Below, one piece after another: positions 27,351 through 35,332 of a DNA stretch of 58,533 nt; positions within the stretch are counted from its first letter, which is position 1, and every line of letters starts with the position of its first letter. The translations under genes were made by a program, and so were the position numbers. The DNA lies in the NCBI GenBank assembly GCA_964611585.1, contig CAZTAK010000010.1, positions 1 through 58,533 of the forward strand, read 5' to 3'. Source of the DNA: CAZTAK01 sp964611585 (GTDB lineage: Bacteria; Pseudomonadota; Alphaproteobacteria; SHVP01). The notes beneath the pieces were generated by a model. That model made no database searches. It worked only from the letters and a program-made list of their open reading frames with translations, and was not told the origin of the DNA.

Positions 27351-27785
27351 ATGACCGAAAAAGAAAACGATTCTAAAGAGGTGGCAGCCGTCGAGGCGGT
27401 GGTCAATCGAATCTGGGAGTGTTTTCTCAATCAGGACCCCGAGGGCATGGAGGCCTGCCTTCATCCGGACTGCACGATTTGGGATGTTTTCGAACCCGAT
27501 CTCGTGCGCAACTCGGCGGAAAAACGCAAATACGTCGATGGCGATTTCGAGCAGTCGGCGAAGCGCGGAAAGCTCACCCATTCGATGTTCAATTATGTCA
27601 CCGATGTCTGGGGCGACGCCGCCATCGTACGCTTCAATACGAAATTCAATTATGAACCGCCCAATCCCGCCTCGGGCGAGGGCCGCACGACCTGCGTTCT
27701 GCGGCGTTTTCCTGACGCCGGGTGGCTGGTGATTCACGTCCACGAAGGCCGCCTGCCGACGGGCATCCCGCCGCTCGACGATTGA
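27351..27785 (+). CDS. SnoaL-like / nuclear transport factor 2 fold protein
   Basis: This 144-residue protein has the NTF2-like cone pattern: an N-terminal helix (VAAVEAVVNRIWECFLNQD), HPDCTIWDVF, a middle strand with AAIVRFNTKFNY, and WLVIHVHEGRLP at the end, as in SnoaL/DUF4440 members. They act as small hydrolases, isomerases or ligand-binding proteins. The ATG at 27351 is preferred because GGAGG lies 7 bp upstream; the frame continues upstream to 27228 without family resemblance. It stands alone. Confidence 0.8.
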   Translation: MTEKENDSKEVAAVEAVVNRIWECFLNQDPEGMEACLHPDCTIWDVFEPDLVRNSAEKRKYVDGDFEQSAKRGKLTHSMFNYVTDVWGDAAIVRFNTKFNYEPPNPASGEGRTTCVLRRFPDAGWLVIHVHEGRLPTGIPPLDD

Positions 27786-28133
27786 AGATGCGTGTGGCGA
27801 CGGAGCCGTCGTTCAGCCTCCGAAGCCTCGATTGTGCCGGCCCCCGCCCCGTGGCGACAAAAAGGGTCGAGATTGTACAAGTGTTGATGCGGTGACGACG
27901 CGAGCCCGTCTGGTCCGGCACCTGCCGGCCAGGCGGGGCGCGAACCTCGCGCCGCTGTGCGGGCCGCTGTTCGTATTGTCGAGTACGATTCGGTTTGCCA
28001 ATGCGCGAGGCGTGAGGCCGTTTGTGCTATGATCGTTGGAAACGCGGAGGATCCATTGGCAGACTTTCAGCCTCAATGAATGGACTCCTAACTAGGGACC
28101 CTGGGGGGTAATACAACAGGAGGAGGGCCCAAC
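27786..28133. other. Promoter region of the orphan SBP gene
   Basis: About 350 bp with no gene. It ends in a strong ribosome site, AGGAGGAGGG, six bases before the ATG at 28134. Confidence 0.5.
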
Positions 28134-29717
28134 ATGCTTGGTTCAATAATAGACGTGAGCCGTCGAGGCGGCGGATTGATGCGGAACCTTGTGGGGGCAG
28201 CGGCGTTAGTGGGCCTGCTCCTACCGGCGGGAACGGCGTGGTCGCAGATGCAGGACGATACGATTCGTGTTGCCGCAGGAGTCATTCCGCCATCGTTCGG
28301 CCGGCCTGAACAGGGAACGGTTTCGCCCAACGTGTACGTTCTGTGGCCGATCTACGAGACCCTTACCATGGTCAGCCCGACCGGAGACGTTTCGGGACTT
28401 CTAGCAACCGGTTGGAAGAACCTCGACGATACGACGTGGCGTTTCACGCTGCGCCCGGGCGTAAAATTCCAGAACGGCAAGCCGTTCACGGCCGCGTTCG
28501 TGGCCGGCCAAATCAATCACCTCGTCAACAGCGAAGAGGTGAAGGGCACGGTTGCCTACTCCTCAAACAACACGCAGGCGAGAATGAACAACGCCCGCGC
28601 CATCGATGATCTGACGGTGGAAATTACCACAGAAGTGCCCAATCCGGCGTTGCCGCGCCAGATGGCGAGCTTCTGGATGCCCGACACCGAAACGCGCGAC
28701 GATCTCGGGGTTGCGGGATTCAACAAAGCGCCGATCGGAACCGGTCCGTTCAAGGCCGTCAATTTCGGGCCGGGTGAAGTCAACTACGAGGCCTTTCCCG
28801 GCGCCTGGCGTCCGGCCAAGGTGCAACGCCTCCAGGTCCTCGAACTGGCCGAAGCGGCAACCCGCGTGACTTCGATCCTCTCGGGGGAAATCGATATCTC
28901 GCAAAACGTGCCAATGGATGCTATCGCCCAGCTCGAGTCGGGTGGCCATCGCGTCGACGTTGCCACAAGACCCTCGGTCATGGGTTGGCGTTTCATGTCG
29001 GTGCGCAAGAACAGCCCGTTCCGCGACAAGCGCGTGCGCCAGGCCGCAAACTATGCGATCGACCGCGAGGCCATCGCGAAAGAACTGTTGGGCGGCATCA
29101 CCGTTCCCGGCGGACAATGTGCGACGCGGTTCACGTTCGGCTACAATCCCGACGTCAAGCCCTATCCCTACGATCCGGCGAAAGCCAGGTCGCTGCTGGC
29201 CGAAGCGGGTTATGCCGACGGATTTGATACCGAGGCGATGGTGATTCCGGGTGCGTTCCCGGCGGATGGCGAAATCTACCAGTTCGCCGCCCAGCAACTG
29301 AATGCCGTGGGGATTCGCGTCAATCTTACGAATATCCAGTTCGCAGAATGGCTGGACTTCTGGTTTGCCAAGAAGAAGGGACCGGAAGGCGGCATGGGTT
29401 TCTCGGACATCTTCCAAAACTCGTGTCACAACTACAACGCCATTCCGTTCGATGCATATCCGAATCTGAGTTGCCAAAAACCCGATCCCTCGCACTGTGA
29501 CGACGATGAGGCTGAGCTTCTTGATAGGGCTTTCCGGGAATTCGACGTTGAGAAACAGCGCGAGCTCGTTCAGGAGCTTATGGCGCTTGGCCATGAGAAC
29601 GCACCGAACCTGTTTTTCGTCGAACTGGTCGATATGACCGGATTGAGTAGCCGGATTGAGAACTTCAGCAACACAATCCAGCGATTCAGCTACGAGACGG
29701 TTACGCTGAAGAACTAG
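28134..29717 (+). CDS. ABC substrate-binding protein, family 5 (orphan)
   Basis: This 527-residue periplasmic solute receptor has a signal peptide (RNLVGAAALVGLLLPAGTAW, cleavage near WSQ). The SBP_bac_5 blocks are recognisable: WRFTLRPGVKFQNGKPFTAAFV, VRQAANYAIDREAIAKELL and PYPYDPAKARSLLAEAGY. Four Cys cluster in the C-terminal third (SCHNY, SCQKPD, HCDDD), unusual for the family and possibly disulphide-bonded. No permease or ATPase gene lies alongside, so it must use a transporter encoded elsewhere. A rho-independent terminator follows. An internal start 15 codons later is possible. Confidence 0.9.
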   Translation: MLGSIIDVSRRGGGLMRNLVGAAALVGLLLPAGTAWSQMQDDTIRVAAGVIPPSFGRPEQGTVSPNVYVLWPIYETLTMVSPTGDVSGLLATGWKNLDDTTWRFTLRPGVKFQNGKPFTAAFVAGQINHLVNSEEVKGTVAYSSNNTQARMNNARAIDDLTVEITTEVPNPALPRQMASFWMPDTETRDDLGVAGFNKAPIGTGPFKAVNFGPGEVNYEAFPGAWRPAKVQRLQVLELAEAATRVTSILSGEIDISQNVPMDAIAQLESGGHRVDVATRPSVMGWRFMSVRKNSPFRDKRVRQAANYAIDREAIAKELLGGITVPGGQCATRFTFGYNPDVKPYPYDPAKARSLLAEAGYADGFDTEAMVIPGAFPADGEIYQFAAQQLNAVGIRVNLTNIQFAEWLDFWFAKKKGPEGGMGFSDIFQNSCHNYNAIPFDAYPNLSCQKPDPSHCDDDEAELLDRAFREFDVEKQRELVQELMALGHENAPNLFFVELVDMTGLSSRIENFSNTIQRFSYETVTLKN

Positions 29718-29738
29718 AGCAACATTCGTTTATTGCTG

Positions 29739-29778
29739 CCGCGCGGCCAAGCTCCTCGGAGCCGTCGCGCGGTTTTTT
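29739..29778 (+). terminator. Rho-independent terminator after the orphan SBP
   Basis: CCGCGCG (29739-29745) pairs with CGCGCGG (29766-29772) and is followed by six T residues at 29773-29778. It ends the transcript of the SBP gene at 28134-29717. Confidence 0.82.
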
Positions 29779-29850
29779 CATCACGGGTTCGAAGCGGCTG
29801 TTGCGGTGCAAAGGACTCGAATCGATGTGGGGAATCGACTGGCGATTACG

Positions 29851-30831
29851 ATGAAAGTCATTCGATACAGCGAGTATGGGGACCCAGCGAAGGTCGCAAC
29901 CCTGATCGAGGAAGAAACGGGTCCGCCTCAATCGGGGCAAATTGTCGTCGATATCGAGGCCGCGCCGATTCATATCGTCGATCTCAAGAATATGGCGGGT
30001 GAACCCCGTTTTAGACCACAGTTGCCCGCGGTTCCCGGACATGAATGCATCGGCCGCATTTCAGAAGTGGGCAGGGGCGTTTCCGACTTCAGGGCGGGCG
30101 ATCGGGTTTTTCTGCCGTTCGCAATGGGCGCTTGGCGGCAGCAGATTCGGGTCAAAACGGTGCAGGCGGTACCGGCGCCGGAAGGCGATGCGGCACAGCT
30201 GTCGCTTATTCAGCTCAACGCCGTTACCTCCGAGCTTATTCTGCGTGACTTCGGCGATCTCATCAAAGGCGATTGGCTGATTCAAAATGCCGCCAATTCA
30301 AATTGTGGCATCTATCTGATCGAACTCGCGCGGATGCGGGGAATCAAGACGGTGAACGTCGTGCGTCGCGAATCGCTGGTTCCGCAATTAAAAGAAATCG
30401 GTGCCGACGTCGTCCTGGTGGACGGCCCCGGCTTGGCGCGGCGCGTCGCCGCCGAAACCCATGGCGCCGCAATTCGGCTCGGGATCGACGCCGTATGTGG
30501 CGATGCCACCACGCGCATCGGTGAGTGTCTGACCGACCGGGGAACGATCCTGGCCTACGGCCTCTTGAGCGGTGAGCCCTGTCATATTCCCGCAAGGATG
30601 CTGTATCGGCGGGAGATCCGGTTGCGCGGATATTACATGTCACGCCAAATGTTTAGGCGCTCTCGCGCGGAACAGCGCGAAATCTATGACTTTCTGGCCA
30701 AGGCCTTCACGGCGGGAACGCTTCGGGCGCGGATTGCCGCTACCTATTCGCTCGACCAGGTGGCCGAGGCCGTGACCCATGCCGGAAAGGTGGGCGAGGA
30801 CCGCAACGGCAAGATCGTCCTGCTGCCCTGA
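29851..30831 (+). CDS. MDR-family reductase, enoyl-thioester-reductase-like
   Basis: This 326-residue member of the medium-chain dehydrogenase/reductase superfamily resembles MECR/ETR-type 2-enoyl thioester reductases: IRYSEYGDPAKV at the start, LPAVPGHECIGRISEVG, and a nucleotide-binding core with a run of IQNAANSNCGIYLIELAR. The four-Cys structural zinc lobe of alcohol dehydrogenases is not present. The Tyr expected in the active-site loop of MECR is not obvious here, so the substrate may differ. The ATG at 29851 fits the family; the open frame begins 15 codons earlier. It is separated from the SBP gene by a terminator, so it has its own promoter. Confidence 0.85.
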   Translation: MKVIRYSEYGDPAKVATLIEEETGPPQSGQIVVDIEAAPIHIVDLKNMAGEPRFRPQLPAVPGHECIGRISEVGRGVSDFRAGDRVFLPFAMGAWRQQIRVKTVQAVPAPEGDAAQLSLIQLNAVTSELILRDFGDLIKGDWLIQNAANSNCGIYLIELARMRGIKTVNVVRRESLVPQLKEIGADVVLVDGPGLARRVAAETHGAAIRLGIDAVCGDATTRIGECLTDRGTILAYGLLSGEPCHIPARMLYRREIRLRGYYMSRQMFRRSRAEQREIYDFLAKAFTAGTLRARIAATYSLDQVAEAVTHAGKVGEDRNGKIVLLP

Positions 30832-31107
30832 TGCGGAATCGTTGATTAGGCCGTCACACCTGGAGATTGTCGGCGCGTTGATCTGCGTTAATCCAGGCGG
30901 CAGTTTGATCAAGGATCCAACTGATTGCTATGGTAAAACACTTCGTGGACCGGGCGGACGATATCCCGGAGATCCAGGGCACATATCGTATGACGTGACT
31001 GTTCCGGTGCCTTTTGCGACAAAGTTCCGGCAATTTGGGGAGCCGGTTGTGGCCTGCCCGCGGCAAGGTGTCTCCAAGTTCTTGATCCAACCCAAGGGAG
31101 CCCTGAA

Positions 31108-31959
31108 ATGGTCCGGTCACATGTTGAATTCATTCAGAGCCAAGCGCTGCCGTGGCAGAAGGGCCTCTACGGTGGCGCACGCGACGACGTCGAGTCGAAA
31201 ACCCTCAGCATCGACCACGAATCGGGGGCGTCCACGACGATTGTCCGATACCCCGCGGGCTGGGTTCGCAAGGGAGCCGAGCGGCTTCTCGCCGACGAGG
31301 AGTTCTTTGTCCTCGAGGGCGAGCTGACGATCAACGACCGGATTTACAAACAGTACTGCTATGCCTTTTTGCCGGCGGGGTACGTGCGCGAACGGGCGTC
31401 GTCGACAGATGGCACCGTGGTGATGACCTTCTTCGAAGGCGAACCGCGCGCCGCTGTCGAAGAGCCCGCAGAGGGGTTCTATGACGCCAGTCGGCTGACG
31501 GAATTCGTCGACGCCAATATTCTCGAATGGGTGCCCGCCACCCACGACCCCAAACTCCGAGCCGGGCTCTGGGGCCGGACGCTGCGGATCGACCCCTACT
31601 CGAAGGAACGGACCTGGTTGAACGTGGCCCTGCCCGGCGGCCGGGAAGAGGGTTTCAAGGGTTCCCAGGAAACGCACCCGGTCGTCGAAGAGATGTTTCT
31701 CCTGTCGGGCGAACTCGTCGGCAACACAGGGTTGATGCGCCGCGGCGCCTATTTCTGGCGGCCGCCCGAGATTCGCCATGGGCCCTACGGCTCGCGTACA
31801 GGTTCGCTGATGCTTTTTCGTTGCAAGGATGGACCGCTCGTGAATTTTTGGTCTGACGACAAAATCGCCTTCACGTACGAGCCGGACCATAATCCTGCAC
31901 TGCCGGTTGAGTTTGAACCCCATGGCGCGACGCCGTATTCCGGACTCAACGACTACTGA
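31108..31959 (+). CDS. Bicupin protein (DUF4437/ChrR-type cupin-like)
   Basis: This 283-residue protein has two cupin halves. The first has FVLEGELTINDRIY and CYAFLPAGYVRERAS; the second has HPVVEEMFLLSGELVG and RRGAYFWRPPEIRHGP. The His/Glu metal motifs are fairly complete in the second half (HPVVEE, then H in IRHGP) and weak in the first. Such proteins are dioxygenases, isomerases or sensors. AAGGGAG lies 8 bp before the ATG. It is followed by the truncated nitrilase copy about 130 bp later. Confidence 0.8.
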   Translation: MVRSHVEFIQSQALPWQKGLYGGARDDVESKTLSIDHESGASTTIVRYPAGWVRKGAERLLADEEFFVLEGELTINDRIYKQYCYAFLPAGYVRERASSTDGTVVMTFFEGEPRAAVEEPAEGFYDASRLTEFVDANILEWVPATHDPKLRAGLWGRTLRIDPYSKERTWLNVALPGGREEGFKGSQETHPVVEEMFLLSGELVGNTGLMRRGAYFWRPPEIRHGPYGSRTGSLMLFRCKDGPLVNFWSDDKIAFTYEPDHNPALPVEFEPHGATPYSGLNDY

Positions 31960-32010
31960 AACGCATTTGCGGCCGCGACACGAGCCTCAACCCGCCCAAG
32001 ACTTGGCATC

Positions 32011-32340
32011 GAACCGCGTGGCTCGCCGGGGCGGGCGGCGCCGCGGCACTCTCGCGCCCGCAAATCCGATTGGGGAAGGGAAATCGTCATGTCCCGGACA
32101 ATTACCACCGCCGCCGTTCAAGACAGCTCGGTCGTGTTTGATCGCGAGGCGAACATCGAGAAGGTGCATGAACTGACCGGGAAGTCGGGGAAACTCGGCG
32201 CCGATATCGTCGCCTTTCCCGAGGCCATCGTATCGGGCTATCCGAATGAGCTAGATTTCGGTGCCCGCGTCGGCAGCCGTTCGTTGCAGCGGCGCGAGGA
32301 CTTCCGGCGCTATTTCGACAGCGCCGTTGAGGTCCCGGGT
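32011..32340 (+). repeat. 330-bp direct repeat, copy 1 (nitrilase 5' region)
   Basis: It carries the leader hairpin, ribosome site and first ~84 codons of a nitrilase gene and matches 33805-34134 at about 90 percent by eye, at a constant offset of 1794 bp. The match ends abruptly at about 32340, where unrelated DNA with the arsR promoter begins. Confidence 0.85.
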
Positions 32341-32367
32341 GCGGCCCCCTATTTCGGACCGGACCCC

Positions 32368-32396
32368 TTGAAAGGAGACGATATATTTCGTAATGT
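32368..32396 (+). promoter_or_regulatory. Sigma-70-like promoter for arsR
   Basis: TTGAAA (32368-32373), a 17-bp spacer and TAATGT (32391-32396) match the sigma-70 layout. Transcription would start at about the GTG of arsR (32403), making the message leaderless or nearly so. It lies 28 bp after the nitrilase break point. Confidence 0.5.
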
Positions 32397-32422
32397 CGCA
32401 ATGTGTCGAATAATAGAAATAT
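32383..32422. promoter_or_regulatory. Inverted repeat over the arsR start, candidate ArsR operator
   Basis: ATATTTC (32383-32389) and GAAATAT (32416-32422) form inverted arms spanning the -10 box and start codon. This position suits autoregulation by ArsR. Confidence 0.4.
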
Positions 32423-32726
32423 CGCTGCGCATGAGTTCGCCGGAATGTTCAGGGCGCTCGCCAATCCACACCGCCTAGGGATCTTTCTTAACCTCGCCAG
32501 TTGCTGCCGTCCCGGCGAGGCCTGTGCCCCGGACGCGCGGTCCTGTGTCGGCGAGCTCGGCGGCGACCTGGGGCTGGCGCCATCGACGGTCTCGCATCAC
32601 CTCAAGGAGTTGCGTCATGCCGGCCTCGTTCACATGAAGCGCTCGGGCCAGACCGTCGAGTGCTGGGTCGAGCCTGAGACGCTCGAGTTGCTTTCGCAGT
32701 TTTTCCGTAAAGCGCTAGCCGCGTAG
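32403..32726 (+). CDS. arsR: ArsR-family arsenic-responsive repressor
   Basis: This 107-residue winged-helix metalloregulator starts its helical part at FAGMFRALANPHRLGIF, and the recognition helix is LAPSTVSHHLKELRHAGLV. A Cys-rich segment, ASCCRPGEACAPDARSC, between helix 2 and the recognition region provides As(III)-binding thiols in a position different from the classical ELCVCDL motif but as in several other ArsR groups. The GTG start has no ribosome site and lies at the predicted transcript start, so translation may be leaderless; an ATG at 32445 is an alternative. It is followed 55 bp later by arsM, which it should repress in the absence of arsenite. Confidence 0.88.
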   Translation: MSNNRNIAAHEFAGMFRALANPHRLGIFLNLASCCRPGEACAPDARSCVGELGGDLGLAPSTVSHHLKELRHAGLVHMKRSGQTVECWVEPETLELLSQFFRKALAA

Positions 32727-32781
32727 GTCATTTTTTCAAGTTTCTTTCGAAGCCCGTCGATCAACCAATGGAGTGATCCCG

Positions 32782-33588
32782 ATGTCCGACCTCACCTCTG
32801 AAAAAATCCGCCGGTCGGTGCGTGACACCTATGCGGCCGCGGCCAAGGCCGCGAGCCAAAGTTGCTGCGCCCCGAGGGGCTCGGCGGAGTCCTGCTGTGG
32901 CCCGACCGAGATGTCGGCCGAAACCCGCTCGCGCGGCGTCGGCTACGGCGCCGAAGACCTCGCCGCCGCGCCGGAGGGGAGCAATATGGGGCTCGGTTGC
33001 GGCAACCCGACGGCGATCGCCGCGTTGAAGCCCGGCGAGACCGTCCTCGATCTGGGCAGTGGCGGTGGCTTCGACTGCTTCCTGGCGGCGAGGCAAGTTG
33101 GCTCCGAGGGCCGCGTCATTGGCATCGACATGACGCCGGAGATGATCGAAAAGGCGCGCGCAAATGCCGCCAAGGTTGAAGTCGCCAACGTCGAATTCCG
33201 CCTCGGAGAGATCGAACACCTGCCGGTCGCCGATTCCAGCGTTGACGTCGTCATGTCCAACTGCGTTATCAACCTCTCCGCCGACAAGCCGGCCGTGTAC
33301 CGCGAGATATTTCGGGCCCTCAAGCCCGGCGGCCGTATCGCGATTTCGGACATGGTGGCCTTGGCGCCCCTGCCCGAAGAACTCGCCACGGACCTCAAGA
33401 TGGTCGCGAGCTGCATTGGCGGTGCGGCAATGGTGGTGGAGATCTCCACTTGGCTCGAGGAGATAGGCTTTGCCGCGATAAACGTGGACATCAACGAAGG
33501 GGTCGCCGAAGCCATAGAGGACTGGGCACCGGGGCGGCGCGCCAACGATTACGTTGCCGCCACCAATATCGAGGCGATCAAACCGTAG
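32782..33588 (+). CDS. arsM: Arsenite S-adenosylmethionine methyltransferase
   Basis: This 268-residue enzyme methylates arsenite stepwise to volatile or less toxic forms. The SAM motif LDLGSGGGFD lies at about 89-98. Conserved Cys are at 73 (LGCGNP), 161 (SNCVINLS) and 211 (ASCIGG), matching the catalytic Cys set of ArsM, and two CC pairs (28-29 and 38-39) add thiols near the N terminus. GGAG precedes the ATG at 32782. It forms an operon with arsR. The pair sits between two copies of the nitrilase 5' region, a sign of rearrangement or acquisition. Confidence 0.93.
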   Translation: MSDLTSEKIRRSVRDTYAAAAKAASQSCCAPRGSAESCCGPTEMSAETRSRGVGYGAEDLAAAPEGSNMGLGCGNPTAIAALKPGETVLDLGSGGGFDCFLAARQVGSEGRVIGIDMTPEMIEKARANAAKVEVANVEFRLGEIEHLPVADSSVDVVMSNCVINLSADKPAVYREIFRALKPGGRIAISDMVALAPLPEELATDLKMVASCIGGAAMVVEISTWLEEIGFAAINVDINEGVAEAIEDWAPGRRANDYVAATNIEAIKP

Positions 33589-33804
33589 GACGGGGGACGC
33601 GCGAAACCGGCAACCTGCGCTTCGTCTCCGACGGTGATGGCGACGGTGCACACCGCCTGAGGCGGGCCGCCCGCGCAGGACTGTGTGGCGCGGCCTGAGG
33701 TCAAAAGAAACCCGGCACCGCACCGGTCCTTTTTGGGACTGCGCCTCCCGGCGGCGCACACGGTCTCGTGGCCTTTGTGACGAGGGCGGAAGTCTATCAT
33801 CATT

Positions 33805-34134
33805 GAACCGCGTGGCCCGCCGGGGCGGGCGGCGCCGCGGTACTCTCGCGCCCGTCGATCTGAATGGGGAAGGGAAATCGTCATGTCCCAGAGAATCACC
33901 GCCGCCGTCGTTCAAGACAGTTCGGTCGTGTTTGATCGCGAGACGAACATCGAGAAGGTGCATGAACTGACCGGGAAGTCGGGGAAACTTGGTGCCGACA
34001 TCGTCGTCTTTCCCGAGGCCTTCGTATCGGGCTATCCCAAGGGGCTCGATTTCGGTGCCCGCGTCGGCAGCCGGACGCCGCAGGGGCGTGACGTCTTCCG
34101 GCGTTATTTCGACAGCGCCGTCGAGGTCCCTGGT
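33805..34134 (+). repeat. 330-bp direct repeat, copy 2 (nitrilase 5' region)
   Basis: Parent-like copy that continues into the intact nitrilase gene. It matches 32011-32340. The two copies flank arsR-arsM in direct orientation. Confidence 0.85.
33808..33840 (+). promoter_or_regulatory. GC-rich hairpin in the nitrilase leader
   Basis: GCCCGC (33815-33820) pairs with GCGGGC (33825-33830), with outer CCGCG/CGCGG arms. It lies about 40 bp before the nitrilase ATG and is kept, with one mismatch, in the truncated copy at 32014-32046. Function is unknown: attenuation, mRNA stability or a terminator for arsM. Confidence 0.4.
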
Positions 34135-34845
34135 CCGGCCTGCGATGCCCTTGGGCTGGCCGCACGCGAAGCCGGTATTCATCTGGTCATCGGAGTCATC
34201 GAGCGCGAACTGGGAACGCTCTATTGCACCGTGCTTTTTTTCGCACCCGACGGCCGGTTGCTGGGCAGGCACCGCAAACTGATGCCGACGGCGATGGAAC
34301 GCCTGGTTTGGGGTTTTGGCGACGGATCGACTCTTCCCGTCTTCGACACGCCAATCGGAAATCTCGGTGCCGTCATTTGCTGGGAGAACTACATGCCGCT
34401 CCTGCGCATGACGATGTATTCGAAGGGAATTCAACTCTACTGCGCGCCAACGGCCGACGACCGCGAGACCTGGCTCGCCACCATGCGCCACGTTGCACTC
34501 GAGGGAAGGTGCTTCGTCTTGAGCGCCTGCCAATACCTCACGCGGGGCGATTGTCCCGACGATTACGAGGCGATCCAGGGCGACGATCCGGAAACCGTGC
34601 TCATGCGGGGCGGCAGTTGCATCATTTCGCCCTTGGGCGGCGTACTGGCCGGGCCGCACTTCGAAGGACCGGCCATCCTGACAGCCGAATTGGATCTCGA
34701 TGAATTGGCTCGCGGCAAATACGACTTCGATGCCGCCGGCCACTATGCGCGGCCCGATGTGTTCCGGCTCTATGTCAACGAACGCGCAGCGCCCGCCGTC
34801 GTCTACACAGAGGCGCCTGCCGCCGATCCCTTTGCCGGAAAATAG
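33883..34845 (+). CDS. Nitrilase/cyanide hydratase family enzyme
   Basis: The 320-residue carbon-nitrogen hydrolase has the full catalytic set: Glu45 in FPEAFVSGYP, Lys132 in GRHRKLMPT and Cys166 in GAVICWENYMP. The MERLVWGFGDGS and RGGSCIISPLGGVLAGP blocks are typical of true nitrilases, which hydrolyse organic nitriles to the acid and ammonia. AAGGGA precedes the ATG. It is cytoplasmic and normally forms large homo-oligomers. A truncated copy of its 5' part lies 1.8 kb upstream, beyond arsR-arsM. The substrate is probably an aliphatic or arylacetonitrile, but this cannot be decided here. Confidence 0.92.
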   Translation: MSQRITAAVVQDSSVVFDRETNIEKVHELTGKSGKLGADIVVFPEAFVSGYPKGLDFGARVGSRTPQGRDVFRRYFDSAVEVPGPACDALGLAAREAGIHLVIGVIERELGTLYCTVLFFAPDGRLLGRHRKLMPTAMERLVWGFGDGSTLPVFDTPIGNLGAVICWENYMPLLRMTMYSKGIQLYCAPTADDRETWLATMRHVALEGRCFVLSACQYLTRGDCPDDYEAIQGDDPETVLMRGGSCIISPLGGVLAGPHFEGPAILTAELDLDELARGKYDFDAAGHYARPDVFRLYVNERAAPAVVYTEAPAADPFAGK

Positions 34846-35332
34846 AAATCGTTCGCAATGTTCGGTTACGGGCGAGTCCATGTACGCGGAACGCACACTG
34901 CCGGGCGTTGCAACGCCAACCCGGTCGATCGCAATCCGCAACGAGCGCATCGTCCGGCAACCTGAGCCGGTCCTCCTTCGAGGCGGTCAAACTGCGGCGC
35001 CTCCTCGGCTTGCGGCACCGTGGCGCCCGCCACTTCGATCTCGGTAATTATTGTTAAGGTGCAATCGAAGAACGACCGGTCTTCCTGGTCGGGCCCAACC
35101 GGAGGTGGGCCGCGCGGACGCCTTCTAAACCGCACGGCGGCAACATTATGCGCTGCAACATGAATTCCATGTTTCTTCACCGTTTGCGCGGCAAACCGAT
35201 AGAATAGGCGGGCGAACTCCGGGGATGGGGGGGCCACCTACCGTATTGCGTCACGACAGAGATTTCGAAATCGTGGAGCGATTCGTCTGGGTGCCCGAGT
35301 GTCCAACAAAATGGAATCGGAAGGCGAATAAA
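34846..35332. other. Intergenic region, nothing recognised
   Basis: About 490 bp between the nitrilase and the second orphan SBP. The SBP frame is open from 35225, but the ribosome site and signal peptide favour 35333. Confidence 0.45.

Larger units (their letters stand above)
32089..32478 (+). pseudogene. Truncated nitrilase N terminus
   Basis: The first 84 codons match the intact nitrilase at 33883 (VQDSSVVFDRE, the catalytic Glu in AFPEAIVSGYP, and RRYFDSAVEVPG). After about 32340 the frame runs into unrelated DNA and stops at 32476-32478, so the catalytic Lys and Cys are lost. It cannot be active. The ribosome site and ATG survive, so a short peptide could be made. It appears to be the leftover of a segmental duplication interrupted by the arsR-arsM block. 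Confidence 0.85.

Noticed and set aside
32014..33840. The two nitrilase-leader hairpins considered as CRISPR-like or REP repeats
   Set aside because: They are parts of a longer 330-bp duplication that includes coding sequence, with only two copies.
32761..34950. 729-codon minus-strand open frame opposite arsM and nitrilase
   Set aside because: Shadow of two clearly identified plus-strand genes; no recognisable protein features.
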